From a virus, in the IMG/VR virus record IMGVR_UViG_3300034094_000316, positions 1 to 49,093 of that record: a stretch of 49,093 nt of DNA; one strand, written 5' to 3'. Shown here piece by piece: positions 1 through 7,832 of the stretch (the first letter of the stretch is position 1; the number at the start of each line of letters is the position of its first letter). A program made the position numbers and the translations under genes. The notes beneath the pieces are model-generated. The model had not been told where the DNA came from, ran no database searches, and was given only the letters and a program-made list of their open reading frames with translations.

Positions 1-503
1 TGCGACAACATCTCTACTGCTTAGGATTCCGCACTTCCAGTCAGTCTGGACAGCTTTGGAGATCTGGAAATTGAAATTGTGACAACGGCCACTGGACTCA
101 AATTGCAAGGACTGCGGTGTGGTCAGCTTCGTTAACAGAGCACTACAAGCGTGCAGCCCGATCTGGCGAGAATGTTTGCCCGCGTAGTACGTCTGAACGT
201 TGACCGTGGGTAGATGTTGAATTGGATGATCCATTTTCCGAAATCGCTTAGGTGTATCCAGCTTACTAAAAAGCCCACTACCTGCAGGCTGGTCCCGACA
301 CTCGATCGACAGGCCGAAGCTCCCATACCGACGGCATCCATCCGAAAACTTCTAGCAGTTAGTTCGGCAAGCGGCAACACCTGAGCAAAACGAACTCTTT
401 TCCAACCGCTCGCAAGACACGGGTGGGTAAGCCGCAAGTCCTTCCTGGGAGGTCACTTACGAATCACAGCCCGTGAGACACCCCGGCAAGTTGCACTTGC
501 TTT
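1..503. other. Left-edge stretch without a supportable gene
   Basis: No open frame here has a convincing start, ribosome binding site or recognisable protein family. The only longer frame (minus strand, about 100 codons, 132-437) has an unusual composition and no motif. The missing 5' part of the following FGE-like gene should lie here, but I see no in-frame FGE motif, so it was probably lost in a rearrangement. Confidence 0.5.
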
Positions 504-1004
504 TTGTACCACATATGCAACAGCATCAGTGGGATTCGCTCTTTCGGTCTCTCACTTGAAGTCTTTATCGATGGCTATCGCTTACCGACCGAGGCCCAGT
601 GGGAATACGCGTGTCGCGCTGGTAGCAAGACGGCTTATTCGTTTGATGATGAAGAGGGTTTGCTGCCCGAGCACGGTTGGTTTAATCGCAACAGTTCTGA
701 CCGGACACATACGGTTGGCCTTTTGGAACCGAATGCCAGGGGTCTTTACGACATGCATGGGAATGTTTGGGAATGGTGCAGCGACTGGCACGAAGAATAT
801 CCAAAAGGTGCAGTCAGCGATCCGACTGGCCCACGTGAGGGCTCGATCCGCGTGCGCCGTGGCGGCAGTTGGTACTTCGAGGCCGCGTATTGCAGGTCCG
901 GCGCTCGTAACTGGGGCGACCTGTCGTACCGTTTCAACATCGGCGGCTTCCGCCTTGCCCTGAGTCCATCCGGAATCCCCAAGTCGCCGGAGGCGGACAA
1001 GTAG
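504..1004 (+). pseudogene. Truncated formylglycine-generating enzyme (FGE/SUMF1) domain protein
   Basis: The frame encodes the C-terminal half of an FGE-sulfatase domain. This family converts the active-site Cys or Ser of sulfatases to formylglycine, or acts as a sugar/lectin-like module in kinases and iron enzymes. The hallmark blocks are visible in order: [15 protein letters not shown], then [16 protein letters not shown], then [19 protein letters not shown] and IGGFRLALS close to the end. Only about 145 residues belong to the domain, against roughly 250-300 in intact members, and the entire N-terminal half is missing. The frame opens with a TTG and about 25 residues of unrelated sequence, so no authentic start is visible. 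I read it as a 5'-deleted remnant. It could still be expressed by chance, but it lacks the half of the fold needed for function. Confidence 0.8.
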
Positions 1005-1080
1005 AGCGGAGCGAGCGGTCGTAGGCACGAAGGGAGCGCGGAGCAGCGACCGTAGATGCCGTAGACCGCAGGTTGCAACC

Positions 1081-1263
1081 TTGCTCTCGAAAACAGAACT
1101 GCAACGCGAGTTCCCGCTGCACGTGGTCTGCTCTTGGATTGGCAACTCACCACGCATCGCAAAGCAGAGTTACCTGCTGGTCACCGAGGATGATTTTGCT
1201 AAGGCGGCCGGCGTGGCGAAGGATGGAGAGTCATTAGGTCGTGGGGGAATGGTGCTCAGATAA
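1081..1263 (+). pseudogene. C-terminal remnant of a tyrosine recombinase/integrase
   Basis: The translated stretch SKTELQREFPLHVVCSWIGN, followed by a Tyr-containing SYLLVTEDDFAKA block, matches the end of the catalytic domain of phage-type tyrosine recombinases. In that family an Arg..Thr-Glu-Leu..His-Val-Val segment precedes the W-[IL]-G-[NH]-S box and the nucleophilic Tyr. Only about 45 residues of a protein normally near 350-400 remain, and no start belongs to them. The nucleophile-position Tyr is kept, but the Arg and His-rich upstream boxes are gone. This is the scar of an older mobile element, separate from the prophage to the right, which uses a serine recombinase. Family assignment is by eye. 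Confidence 0.65.
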
Positions 1264-1299
1264 ATGCACGATTCCCCATTTAATTGGACTCACTGCTTA

Positions 1300-1659
1300 C
1301 TACAAATCTTTGGAGTTCAGCAATAAATCTGGATTTAGGTATTCATCTGAATCCACGCCGCACTGCACAAGCAGTCCACAGATTTCGTAGCAGTCGGTAA
1401 TTGCGGCGAGTCGTTTTTTCTCGAATCCAGGTTCTTGCGAATAGCGGTACGTTTCAAGAACCAACTTTAGAAGTTGCTGGAGTTGGGACACATCGTCGGT
1501 AAGCACGTCAAGATCTTGCGAAGAGAGATAGAGCAGCGAGTGATCGGGCGAATACATTGTGGGTGGCTTATCAATTGAAAGCGCTGGCGACAGGTCAACA
1601 ACCTCTCGGTATGAAGCCTGCGCTAGATAATCATCCCAATCAAAGTCTTTTCTGTTCAT
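1300..1659 (-). CDS. Hypothetical protein, 119 aa
   Basis: This acidic, Leu-rich protein has no family I recognise. It has no signal peptide, membrane segment or Cys motif. The C-terminal half (from about residue 55) looks like amphipathic helices, DDVSQLQQLLKLVLETYRYS and a following EKKRLAAITDCYEICGLLVQ, so a small helical protein such as an immunity or antitoxin-like partner is possible, though this is only a guess. It is read on the minus strand, separated by about 310 bases from the next minus-strand gene, so it is probably its own unit. The ATG is preceded by an AAAGGCAAAA-type purine-rich stretch. Confidence 0.55.
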   Translation of the reverse strand: MNRKDFDWDDYLAQASYREVVDLSPALSIDKPPTMYSPDHSLLYLSSQDLDVLTDDVSQLQQLLKLVLETYRYSQEPGFEKKRLAAITDCYEICGLLVQCGVDSDEYLNPDLLLNSKDL

Positions 1660-1975
1660 TTTTGCCTTTCGTAAGCTGATGAGTTGCCAATAGGAAGCAC
1701 GTTTTTGTCGAACAAACTTTCGCTGTATGAATCTCGAGCTTTCATGTGGATTTCAGCATTGCCGCGTAACTCTCTTGGTGACAGCCATTGAATCGAGATC
1801 TTACCGGATGCTAGCTGGCACGCCATTGTTTCAAAAAGCGATTAGCTGATTTAGTCCATTCACATTGTTTCCCCGTATGGAATCACCGGAGCCTGCTTTA
1901 TCCTTTTTTCCGCTCTACGTTCTCTTTTCGAGTTAAATCTATGATCTGACTCAAAAAGCGGTTTTCAAATATAAA
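1660..1975. other. Intergenic stretch, nothing recognised
   Basis: AT-richer spacer of about 316 bases between two minus-strand genes. I see no RNA gene, convincing hairpin with a T-tract, or open frame. It may hold the promoter of the 119-aa gene. Confidence 0.4.
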
Positions 1976-2944
1976 TCAAACTATCCACTGCGGATCTCGC
2001 TCGGGATCGTAACTGAAAACGGAGCCGGAGGTGATCGAGTTTCGAAGATGCTTGCCAAGCCGCACGTGCTCGACGGCGACGGCATCGATTGCTCTGGTGA
2101 CGGCGTTGGAGACGTTTTTGCGAACCCGCTCTGGATCTGAGTTCTCTCGTTTCCTTTTACCAAGTCCGGTTGCACTTTCGATCTGGGCAGAGAACGTTTC
2201 CATTTGTGCCTCCAGTTCTGCAATCCGTGCGTGATCGTGGTCTCTCTTTGCTTCCTCCAAATCATGGGTGATTTCAAGGTAGATTTTCTGATAGGCAGCC
2301 AGGGCTTGGTCATCCAATACTGGCCCCGAGCTGCCAACCGGGATTCTTGGATCGATTCCCATTTCCGCCGCCAATAAAAACGCAGCGGGGATTTTTCGTC
2401 CCGGATCGACCAGTAATCGTGCAAGGTAAGACAAACCGCCCGAGGAGTTCAGAATAACCATCTCCGAATCGTACTTGATGACCCAATACTGGCCGAGCCG
2501 ACGAAAAACGTTTGGATATTGGTCAAATTCTCGAAGTGCCGACTCGACATTTAGTGTCGCGACCGATGGTTTCGGACGAGCTAGCGTTTCTGCGGTCAGT
2601 CGATAGACAGTGACCACCGGAGCGGATCGCTCTACAGAGCATCCGCATCCAGGGCACTCAAACCCACACTCCTGTGCATCGTCTTGCTCGAGCGGAGATA
2701 CCAAAACAAGGTTTTGGCATTCACGGCATTCGACTACCGATTCAGCTCGGAGCACACCACAGCTAGTGAGTATCTCGAAAACCACGATCACTTGGTTTAC
2801 ATCCAGACCCAGCTTCCAGGCGAAATCCTCGGGCCTAAGTGGGGCGCTGTTGAAGATCGTCGCTAGAAGGTGGTCGACTTGCTCTACGGTTTTGCGCAGA
2901 TCAAGACTATCAGTTGCAATGGCTTCGGATTCTTGAAAGAACAT
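1976..2944 (-). CDS. Zinc-ribbon / winged-helix-like protein with a C-terminal regulator-associated domain
   Basis: The frame extends upstream to 3007, but I prefer the ATG at 2944 (322 aa). The longer start would overlap the preceding gene by about 100 bases, and its extra residues look like an out-of-frame reading of that gene. The remaining overlap is 35 bases, which suggests translational coupling. Numbering from 3007, residues 55-90 resemble a small winged helix. C94-x2-C97 and C118-x2-C121 form a zinc ribbon. From about residue 175 the sequence follows a domain I know from the C-termini of actinobacterial-type multidomain regulators: GLSYLARLLVDPGRKI, an acidic helix, GLGKRKRENSDPERVRKNVS and a final LGKHLRNSITSGSVFSYDP. 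The likely role is regulatory or nucleic-acid binding together with the 351-aa partner upstream. No enzyme motif is visible. Confidence 0.65.
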   Translation of the reverse strand: MFFQESEAIATDSLDLRKTVEQVDHLLATIFNSAPLRPEDFAWKLGLDVNQVIVVFEILTSCGVLRAESVVECRECQNLVLVSPLEQDDAQECGFECPGCGCSVERSAPVVTVYRLTAETLARPKPSVATLNVESALREFDQYPNVFRRLGQYWVIKYDSEMVILNSSGGLSYLARLLVDPGRKIPAAFLLAAEMGIDPRIPVGSSGPVLDDQALAAYQKIYLEITHDLEEAKRDHDHARIAELEAQMETFSAQIESATGLGKRKRENSDPERVRKNVSNAVTRAIDAVAVEHVRLGKHLRNSITSGSVFSYDPERDPQWIV

Positions 2945-3965
2945 ACCGCACCGATGGTTCGTCATTGGGAGTGGGGAAATTGATTCGATTCTGCGGAGCA
3001 ACCACAATCACATGGACATCCGACCTCAATGGGTTTCGATGGTTGTTGGCTGTTGGTATCCAGTAGAAATTACCGATTTGGCCGACCCCGTTTTTTCTGA
3101 CGGCTCGCAATAGACTGTCCATCGGTTGTTCACCAAGGAGCGGATCGTCCATCGAAGCGCTCTTGGCTTCGATTCGCCTGCCCTGCAGCGTCCGATAGTT
3201 GATCGTATGGGATCTAGTTTCGCCAAGTCCGCTCTCTTCAAGTTCATGAAGCTTTTCGATCGGCTTTCGCAGATCCATTTCCGTAAATAAGGAGCGATCG
3301 AGCCATTCCTGGGTCAAATCAAAGAACTCGTCGGCAACGGTCGTGTACTCCGTACCATGGGGAAGTTGAGCGATCTGCAGGGTCGCTTCGTTGAGGACAA
3401 GGTCCCACTCGAAGGCAACTAAACTTCGAACGATTTCGTGTTCGTAGCCCCTGAGCTCCACATTTTTGCCCTCAGCGGATTTCATTTTGGAATCGTACTT
3501 TTCGTTCCTCTCGTACCAATCACGCTTCTTGATTGCCGTGATCCGAAGACGTCTTGGGTTATGCCAGATCGATGAGACTTCCATCGTCTCTGGAAGAATC
3601 AGGGGCAGGTCTTTATTGAGACACTTTTGCATGCCAAGCTTCTTGAGCCGATTGAAAATCCATGTCTCGTCACGCCAAGTGGCAATCGGTGACCGTGGAC
3701 CTCGAAACATGTACACATGCTGCTTTCCCCAGGGGATGACGTCATCGACGAAGCGAACGATCTTGTCGATCGAAATCGATCCGTCCTCGACAGCATTTTC
3801 GATCCGGGTTCGGATTACCTCTTTGGTTCCATTCTTTTTCTGCCCAACAGATTCCAAAAAGTCAGCGATCTGCTCTTTCTTCAGTGCGACCAAATCCGAA
3901 ATGATCAGCTTCCTTTCTTCCTCGGTAAACAAACTTATCCCAACATTCTGCGCTTGACCAACCAT
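2910..3965 (-). CDS. Hypothetical protein with SAP-like N-terminus, 351 aa
   Basis: The first 60 residues (LIISDLVALKKEQIADFLES, then a basic helix) have the length and pattern of a SAP-type helix-extension-helix, a nucleic-acid binding element. The remainder contains VYMFRGPRSP near residue 84, a charged middle region and VHVIVVAPQN near the C-terminus. I do not recognise a catalytic signature. There is no signal peptide or membrane segment, so it is probably cytoplasmic. It is the first gene of a two-gene minus-strand operon, overlapping the zinc-ribbon gene. A DNA-binding protein paired with a zinc-ribbon regulator, placed between a decayed integrase and a prophage, is a typical position for defence or mobile-element accessory genes. 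That role is inference only. Confidence 0.7.
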   Translation of the reverse strand: MVGQAQNVGISLFTEEERKLIISDLVALKKEQIADFLESVGQKKNGTKEVIRTRIENAVEDGSISIDKIVRFVDDVIPWGKQHVYMFRGPRSPIATWRDETWIFNRLKKLGMQKCLNKDLPLILPETMEVSSIWHNPRRLRITAIKKRDWYERNEKYDSKMKSAEGKNVELRGYEHEIVRSLVAFEWDLVLNEATLQIAQLPHGTEYTTVADEFFDLTQEWLDRSLFTEMDLRKPIEKLHELEESGLGETRSHTINYRTLQGRRIEAKSASMDDPLLGEQPMDSLLRAVRKNGVGQIGNFYWIPTANNHRNPLRSDVHVIVVAPQNRINFPTPNDEPSVRYVLSRIRSHCN

Positions 3966-4711
3966 TTTCCTACTCTCCGATTACCGTTCCACCTATGGGT
4001 TTCAATTAGCGAAAATAACATCTTCGATTTTGTTCTTGATTCAGACCAACCTGGTCAAAACCTCGTGGTTCGCCCGTTTGATGCCTGACCAGACACGAAA
4101 GCATGCGAGTGCATAAATAGGGGCTTAGAAGATGGACGATCGCTACTGTTTTCGGAAAAAGAGCGTCTGCGTTTGTACGATTGCAAACGTGCCAAGCTGA
4201 TGATATGCCGCTGTAGGATCGACGCCATGGGAGACTCCTTAAAGCTACTCGCTAAAAACCTATGCGAAGGCTTCCGAGATCGTCCCGGGCGTGCGTTCGC
4301 AAAACCAACTTCGTAATGGCGAAAATCGCATCCTGCGATCATTACCCCAGCCATGCTATCTTTCGTAATCGGAATGGTCAAGCGACTGAAATGGGGCATA
4401 AAAGCGCCGACGAATAACCCCCCGCTGGGGGGTGGTGAAATCAAGCAATCCCCTGCAAAAACAGGGGAATTCGCTCAACACGTTTTCTACGAGCGACGCG
4501 ATACAAACGGATTCTGACAACTTTTCAAGATATGTCCTAACGAAAAATTCTTGAGCGATTTTTCGAGCGGCATTTCCAAGCGGCATTCGAGTAGAAAAAA
4601 TGCCGCGCGGATGCCGCACCAGTCGCAGACAAAATTCCGCAATACAGGGTTTTTTCGGTTTCCTGCGGTCCGGTGGCGATCGGTGTTTTTTGCGTCGGCC
4701 GGCTTCGAGAT
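3966..4711. other. Gene-poor junction between left flank and prophage; probable location of the left attachment site
   Basis: About 750 bases with only short, poorly supported open frames (for example a 29-codon plus frame from about 4227 and an 87-codon minus frame at 4356-4619, neither with a family). The stretch lies just beyond the 3' end of the integration cassette, where an attL produced by a large serine recombinase would be expected. No repeat shared with the right end could be identified by eye. Confidence 0.45.
4417..4468. repeat. Two adjacent perfect hairpins
   Basis: ACCCCCC-GCT-GGGGGGT at 4417-4433 is a 7-bp stem with a 3-base loop. TCCCCTG-CAAAAA-CAGGGGA at 4449-4468 is a 7-bp stem with a 6-base loop. 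Neither is followed by a T-tract on either strand, so a simple intrinsic terminator is not favoured. They could be a recombinase-related dyad, a processing site or a transcript end for the minus-strand cassette. Confidence 0.5.
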
Positions 4712-5119
4712 TTATAGAATCCCGGATTTCAAGACGATCTGGTTCCAGAGCTTCCGCTGCTGCTCCCAGTCGTCGATGCTCGAAAGTGGGCGTAGGAGCT
4801 TTTCGTGGATCGGTTGTTTTCCTTTTGCGATGTCTGGCAGGAACAAAATCGCCTCTTGGATGTCGGGGGCCAACATCGCCAGATTTAGGATTTGGGACAT
4901 CCGTGGCTGAGTCACGTGGGTGATTCGAGCAAGTTCGGTAACGTCGGGAACCTCGCCTGCACGAAGCATCCGTTCGAGCTTGATCGCCAGGGCCATCAGC
5001 CTAGAGATTCGTGGTACTCTCCCCTTGGGCTCTGCCGCAGGCGTGTCAGTGGCTGGCTTGATGGTGCGATTCGTTTTTGGCCCACGGCCAAGGACAACCT
5101 TTTTCGAGATCGTGATCAT
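4712..5119 (-). CDS. HTH protein of the recombinase cassette (possible directionality factor or regulator)
   Basis: The 135-residue protein has a basic N-terminal tail and a central helix-turn-helix, PDVTELARITHVTQPRMSQI, of the ParB/KorB-like kind (residues about 58-78). A helical C-terminus with LLRPLSSIDDWEQQRKLWNQ follows. It is the last gene of the DUF2924-recombinase-HTH cassette, 8 bases after the recombinase stop, so it is translated from the same message. Small DNA-binding proteins tied to large serine integrases often act as recombination directionality factors or as autoregulators. Which applies here is inference. In planctomycetes this gene recurrently follows the same type of recombinase, as far as I remember. 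Confidence 0.75.
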   Translation of the reverse strand: MITISKKVVLGRGPKTNRTIKPATDTPAAEPKGRVPRISRLMALAIKLERMLRAGEVPDVTELARITHVTQPRMSQILNLAMLAPDIQEAILFLPDIAKGKQPIHEKLLRPLSSIDDWEQQRKLWNQIVLKSGIL

Positions 5120-5127
5120 AGGACACC

Positions 5128-6690
5128 TTATGCTGCTCCCTCGGCCAGTGATTTGATGGACGAAGGATGGAATGAAATAGAAACTGTACTATCGGAAACG
5201 TCAAACTCGACTCTGGCGACAAGAAGCGAAACAATCTTGGCCCGTTCGTAAGCACTAAGGACGTTCCAGATTTTTCCAAAGTCGCGAAACGCGTCGAGAA
5301 CCTCCTGGTGGGAGATTTGCTGAGAAGCAAGTTCTGCTTGCCTGTCGCGAATCTCCCTTAGCTGATCCTCGTTGCTTGCGATCCTCTCATGCAGATCGGC
5401 GATGGCACTTGTTGTGGCGGTGGTCAGACCGCGTTTGGTCGCCAAACGGGTGATCTGCGAATGATCGCGACAAAGCTGTTTCTCAAGTTGCTCGGACTGC
5501 TCTTTGAGTTGCTCTAGTTCCGATCGGTGTTCGGAGCAAGCCTGGACGTAGACGTCCTCAATCAAGGTGCGATCCTCGGCGATACTTCGAATCTGTTCGA
5601 CCACGACATTCTCGAGTTCACCGGCTGGTACGGATTTGGTCGGGCAGCTTTTCCAACCTTGCTTGATCGCCTTGCAGCAGGTGTAGTATCGATAGCGTTT
5701 GGATTGGCGATTCGTAAAGGTGTGAACCATCGCATAGCCGCAGGCTTTGCAATACACCAAGCCTTTGAGCAAAGCGCCATACTTATTGATAAGCCGATTG
5801 CCCTTCCCACGACCATTCTTATTGAGCTGCCGTTGCACCTCGTCAAAGATCCTCTTTTCGATGATCGCGGGGTGCTCCCCTTCGAACCGCTCGGCCTTGT
5901 GCTTGATCGACCCAATGTAGAGTGGATTAGTAAGCAAGGCATACAGTGCGCCTTTGTCAAAGAGTTTGCCACCTCGCTGATGTCCTTTCTTGGTCCGCCA
6001 CAGCTTGGTTCGCCAGTCGCGAGACTCCAAATCCTCGATCACCGGGGTAAGAGACCCGAGTTCCAAGTACAACGAGAAGATCTTGCGTACCTGGATCGCC
6101 TCGTGCTCGTTGACGACGAGTTTAGCGCTTGGGCTATTGCGATCCACATCGTATCCAAGCACCGGGATCCCACCGTACCATTTCCCCTTTCGACGCTGGG
6201 CGGCGATCTTATCTCGGATCCGTTCGCTGATGATCTCGCGTTCGAATTGGGCAAATGACAGTAGGATGTTTAGCGTCAGACGTCCCATCGAGTGGGTCGT
6301 ATTGAACTGCTGGGTGACCGAAACAAACGAAACGCTTTGTTTGTCGAAAACCTCCATGATTCGGGTAAAATCCAAAAGAGATCGACTCAGGCGGTCAACC
6401 TTGTAGACCACCACGCAGTCGATTTTTCCCTCTTTGATGTCATCTAGGAGGCGACTGAGTGCCGGCCGCTCGAGACTCCCTCCGGAGAATCCACCATCGT
6501 CGTATCGATCTGGGAGACACTGCCAACCTTCGTGTTGCTGGCTTACGATAAAGGCTTCTGCCGACTCCCGCTGCGCATCAAGAGAGTTGAACTCAAGTTC
6601 CAACCCCTCTTCACAGGATTTTCTGGTGTAGATCGCACAGCGGATTTTTGGAGAAGCGGATTTGGTCGGTTTTCTCACTTCTTGCTCCAA
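5128..6690 (-). CDS. Large serine recombinase (integrase)
   Basis: This is a 520-residue site-specific recombinase that would integrate and excise the prophage. The catalytic domain spans about residues 15-165: AIYTRKSCEEG carries the nucleophile Ser25, and YKVDRLSRSLLDF supplies the conserved Arg residues near 100-103. The recombinase domain covers about 190-290 (IFSLYLELGSL...ALYALLTNPLYIGSI). A zinc ribbon follows with C314-x2-C317 and C338/C349. A long coiled coil (about 380-460) is the usual synapsis-control element. All parts are present and the length is normal. It overlaps the DUF2924 gene by 16 bases and precedes the HTH gene, forming one operon. The prophage replication and structural genes run away from it, consistent with an integrase at the left end. 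Confidence 0.93.
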   Translation of the reverse strand: MEQEVRKPTKSASPKIRCAIYTRKSCEEGLELEFNSLDAQRESAEAFIVSQQHEGWQCLPDRYDDGGFSGGSLERPALSRLLDDIKEGKIDCVVVYKVDRLSRSLLDFTRIMEVFDKQSVSFVSVTQQFNTTHSMGRLTLNILLSFAQFEREIISERIRDKIAAQRRKGKWYGGIPVLGYDVDRNSPSAKLVVNEHEAIQVRKIFSLYLELGSLTPVIEDLESRDWRTKLWRTKKGHQRGGKLFDKGALYALLTNPLYIGSIKHKAERFEGEHPAIIEKRIFDEVQRQLNKNGRGKGNRLINKYGALLKGLVYCKACGYAMVHTFTNRQSKRYRYYTCCKAIKQGWKSCPTKSVPAGELENVVVEQIRSIAEDRTLIEDVYVQACSEHRSELEQLKEQSEQLEKQLCRDHSQITRLATKRGLTTATTSAIADLHERIASNEDQLREIRDRQAELASQQISHQEVLDAFRDFGKIWNVLSAYERAKIVSLLVARVEFDVSDSTVSISFHPSSIKSLAEGAA

Positions 6691-7154
6691 AGATGGAAGA
6701 ACTGGAATCCGTTGACATGCGATCCGGTGATCGCGTTAGCGATGGCCGTGAGCGTTTTGAATCGCTGACCTTCGTATTCGAAGCCGTCCTCTAGGACTAG
6801 AACCCTGAGTGTCTTGTCTTTGTACGTTCGCTCAAGGAAGGATCCTGGGGGTGGAAGTCTTGCGTCCCTTCGCTGAGTGATCTTTAGAGGGGTCTCTTGA
6901 ATTTTCTCTTTCGCACCCCTTGGTGGGGTAAGTCGTACTTGGGCATTTTTGGCGAGCTCTTCGGCGCGCTGGATTGCTCGCTGCGAAAGGCCTCCTTCTT
7001 GGTTGGCTTGCAGTCGCCAAGAGATTCGGCGGATTAGATACCGCTTGTTTCTGCTTCGGCATTCTTCTTCGATGACCGACTCGTATTTTTTCACGAGCTG
7101 GCCGATGGTCATCGTCTCTAGGATCTGGATTTGAGCCGCAAGTGCACTATTCAT
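6675..7154 (-). CDS. DUF2924 family protein
   Basis: This 159-residue basic protein has the DUF2924 layout. A helical N-terminus contains TIGQLVKKYESVIEEECRSR and LIRRISWRLQANQEGGLS. The C-terminal half begins PPPGSFLERTYKDKTLRVLV, followed by FEYEGQRFKTLTAIANAITG and VNGFQFFHL. DUF2924 genes are regularly found immediately upstream of serine recombinases in proteobacterial and planctomycete prophages. The family function is unknown. The KTLTAIANAITG-xxxNGFQFF part resembles a DNA-binding/adaptor element also seen at the ends of some nucleases. Here it overlaps the recombinase start by 16 bases, so the two are almost certainly co-translated and a helper role in recombination is likely but unproven. 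Confidence 0.88.
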   Translation of the reverse strand: MNSALAAQIQILETMTIGQLVKKYESVIEEECRSRNKRYLIRRISWRLQANQEGGLSQRAIQRAEELAKNAQVRLTPPRGAKEKIQETPLKITQRRDARLPPPGSFLERTYKDKTLRVLVLEDGFEYEGQRFKTLTAIANAITGSHVNGFQFFHLWSKK

Positions 7155-7171
7155 CCAATCTCTCTCCTGGG

Positions 7172-7405
7172 TTAGGGAAGTATCGAAACCGCTTTGTCGC
7201 CGACGCTTTGGCGCGGTTGGTGTTGAGACACAGAGAGGGGTTTTTCGGGACTTAAATCAAGGCATGTCCGAGGGGTATTTCCATCGGAAGTCAAAGAGAT
7301 CTTCGATTGCCTGAGGTATCGCTTTAGCCCTTGGGCCAGGATCCTCACCACCATCACGTGCCTTGCCGATTCGTCCGAAGTCTCTACTTGGGTGTCCATG
7401 TGCAA
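7172..7405 (-). CDS. Small hypothetical protein leading the recombinase operon
   Basis: A 77-codon frame ends 17 bases before the DUF2924 gene on the same strand. It has a helical middle (VVRILAQGLKRYLRQS) and a polar, Pro/Ser-rich tail containing LDLSPEKPLSVSQHQPRQS. In planctomycete recombinase cassettes I recall a small gene with a similar Leu-rich helix and a C-terminal L(D/A)LSPE-LSV stretch in this position, which is why I keep it. No domain is assignable. Two Met codons lie at the start (MHMD), and either could be used. It may be a leader peptide or a small accessory DNA-binding protein. Confidence 0.5.
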   Translation of the reverse strand: MHMDTQVETSDESARHVMVVRILAQGLKRYLRQSKISLTSDGNTPRTCLDLSPEKPLSVSQHQPRQSVGDKAVSILP

Positions 7406-7657
7406 ACAGAGTCCGTTTCCTAAAGTCCCAAAACGCGAAAATGCCCCGCCCTGGGGTTATCTATGCGATGCGGCCCGATCGATGCACGCGCGGAAGTGGG
7501 GATCTGTTGTTCCGATCACCCAAGAGGCTCAAAGGCAGGATCGACACCAGTAAATCCAAATAGAGAAACCCTCCAGGCCCTTAATTCGGTTTGAGAGCGT
7601 TTTACGGCAGATTTTTCACGGCCAAATATTCCCGGTTTTTTTCCGGCTTGGGCCAAG

Positions 7658-7696
7658 TGCTACACGGTCTGTAGCAATGCGACACGAGTTGTAGCG
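7658..7696. promoter_or_regulatory. Tandem pair of 19-bp operator-like dyads
   Basis: TGCTACACGGTCTGTAGCA (7658-7676) is a perfect 7-bp inverted repeat with a 5-base spacer. TGCGACACGAGTTGTAGCG (7678-7696) is a close second copy with the same spacing. The two start exactly 20 bases apart, so dimers bound to them would face nearly the same side of the helix, as in phage operators bound cooperatively. They lie between the divergent integrase and sigma-factor operons. The binding protein is unknown. Candidates inside the prophage are the HTH protein at 4712-5119 and the sigma-like factor. Confidence 0.6.
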
Positions 7697-7741
7697 CCCC
7701 CTGCCCGTCGCAAGGACATAACCCGCCGGTCGGGGCCAAGC

Positions 7742-7783
7742 GTCGCACTTTTTAACCGCAACTTTGTTGTCGCGGGGTGCGAC
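7742..7783 (+). promoter_or_regulatory. Hairpin in the probable leader of the sigma-factor mRNA
   Basis: GTCGCAC (7742-7748) pairs with GTGCGAC (7777-7783). Inside it CCGC (7756-7759) pairs with GCGG (7772-7775), and AC/GT pairs extend the inner stem. It lies 50 bases before the ATG at 7833. It could be an RNA leader structure, or, as DNA, a third weaker relative of the adjacent dyads. Confidence 0.4.
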
Positions 7784-7832
7784 CGATTCAGCCCCCATGG
7801 CCGCGGTGAACTGCCTGCGACCAAGGTAAAAG

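Larger units (their letters stand above)
7406..7832. promoter_or_regulatory. Divergent control region between integration and replication operons
   Basis: About 425 bases without a convincing gene separate the leftward integrase operon from the rightward sigma-factor operon, so both must start transcription here. The segment holds the two 19-bp dyads and a longer hairpin listed separately. I could not pick reliable -35/-10 pairs. A lysis-lysogeny type switch would be expected to act here, but no repressor gene sits in the usual position. Confidence 0.55.

Noticed and set aside
132-437. 101-codon minus frame at the left edge
   Set aside because: No motif, no ribosome site and unusual composition.
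4356-4619. 87-codon minus frame at the prophage edge
   Set aside because: It runs through both perfect hairpins and has no recognisable family or good start. Kept as non-coding.
5527-6258. Plus-strand 243-codon frame inside the serine recombinase gene
   Set aside because: The minus strand encodes a complete, well-conserved recombinase. The plus product shows no motif.
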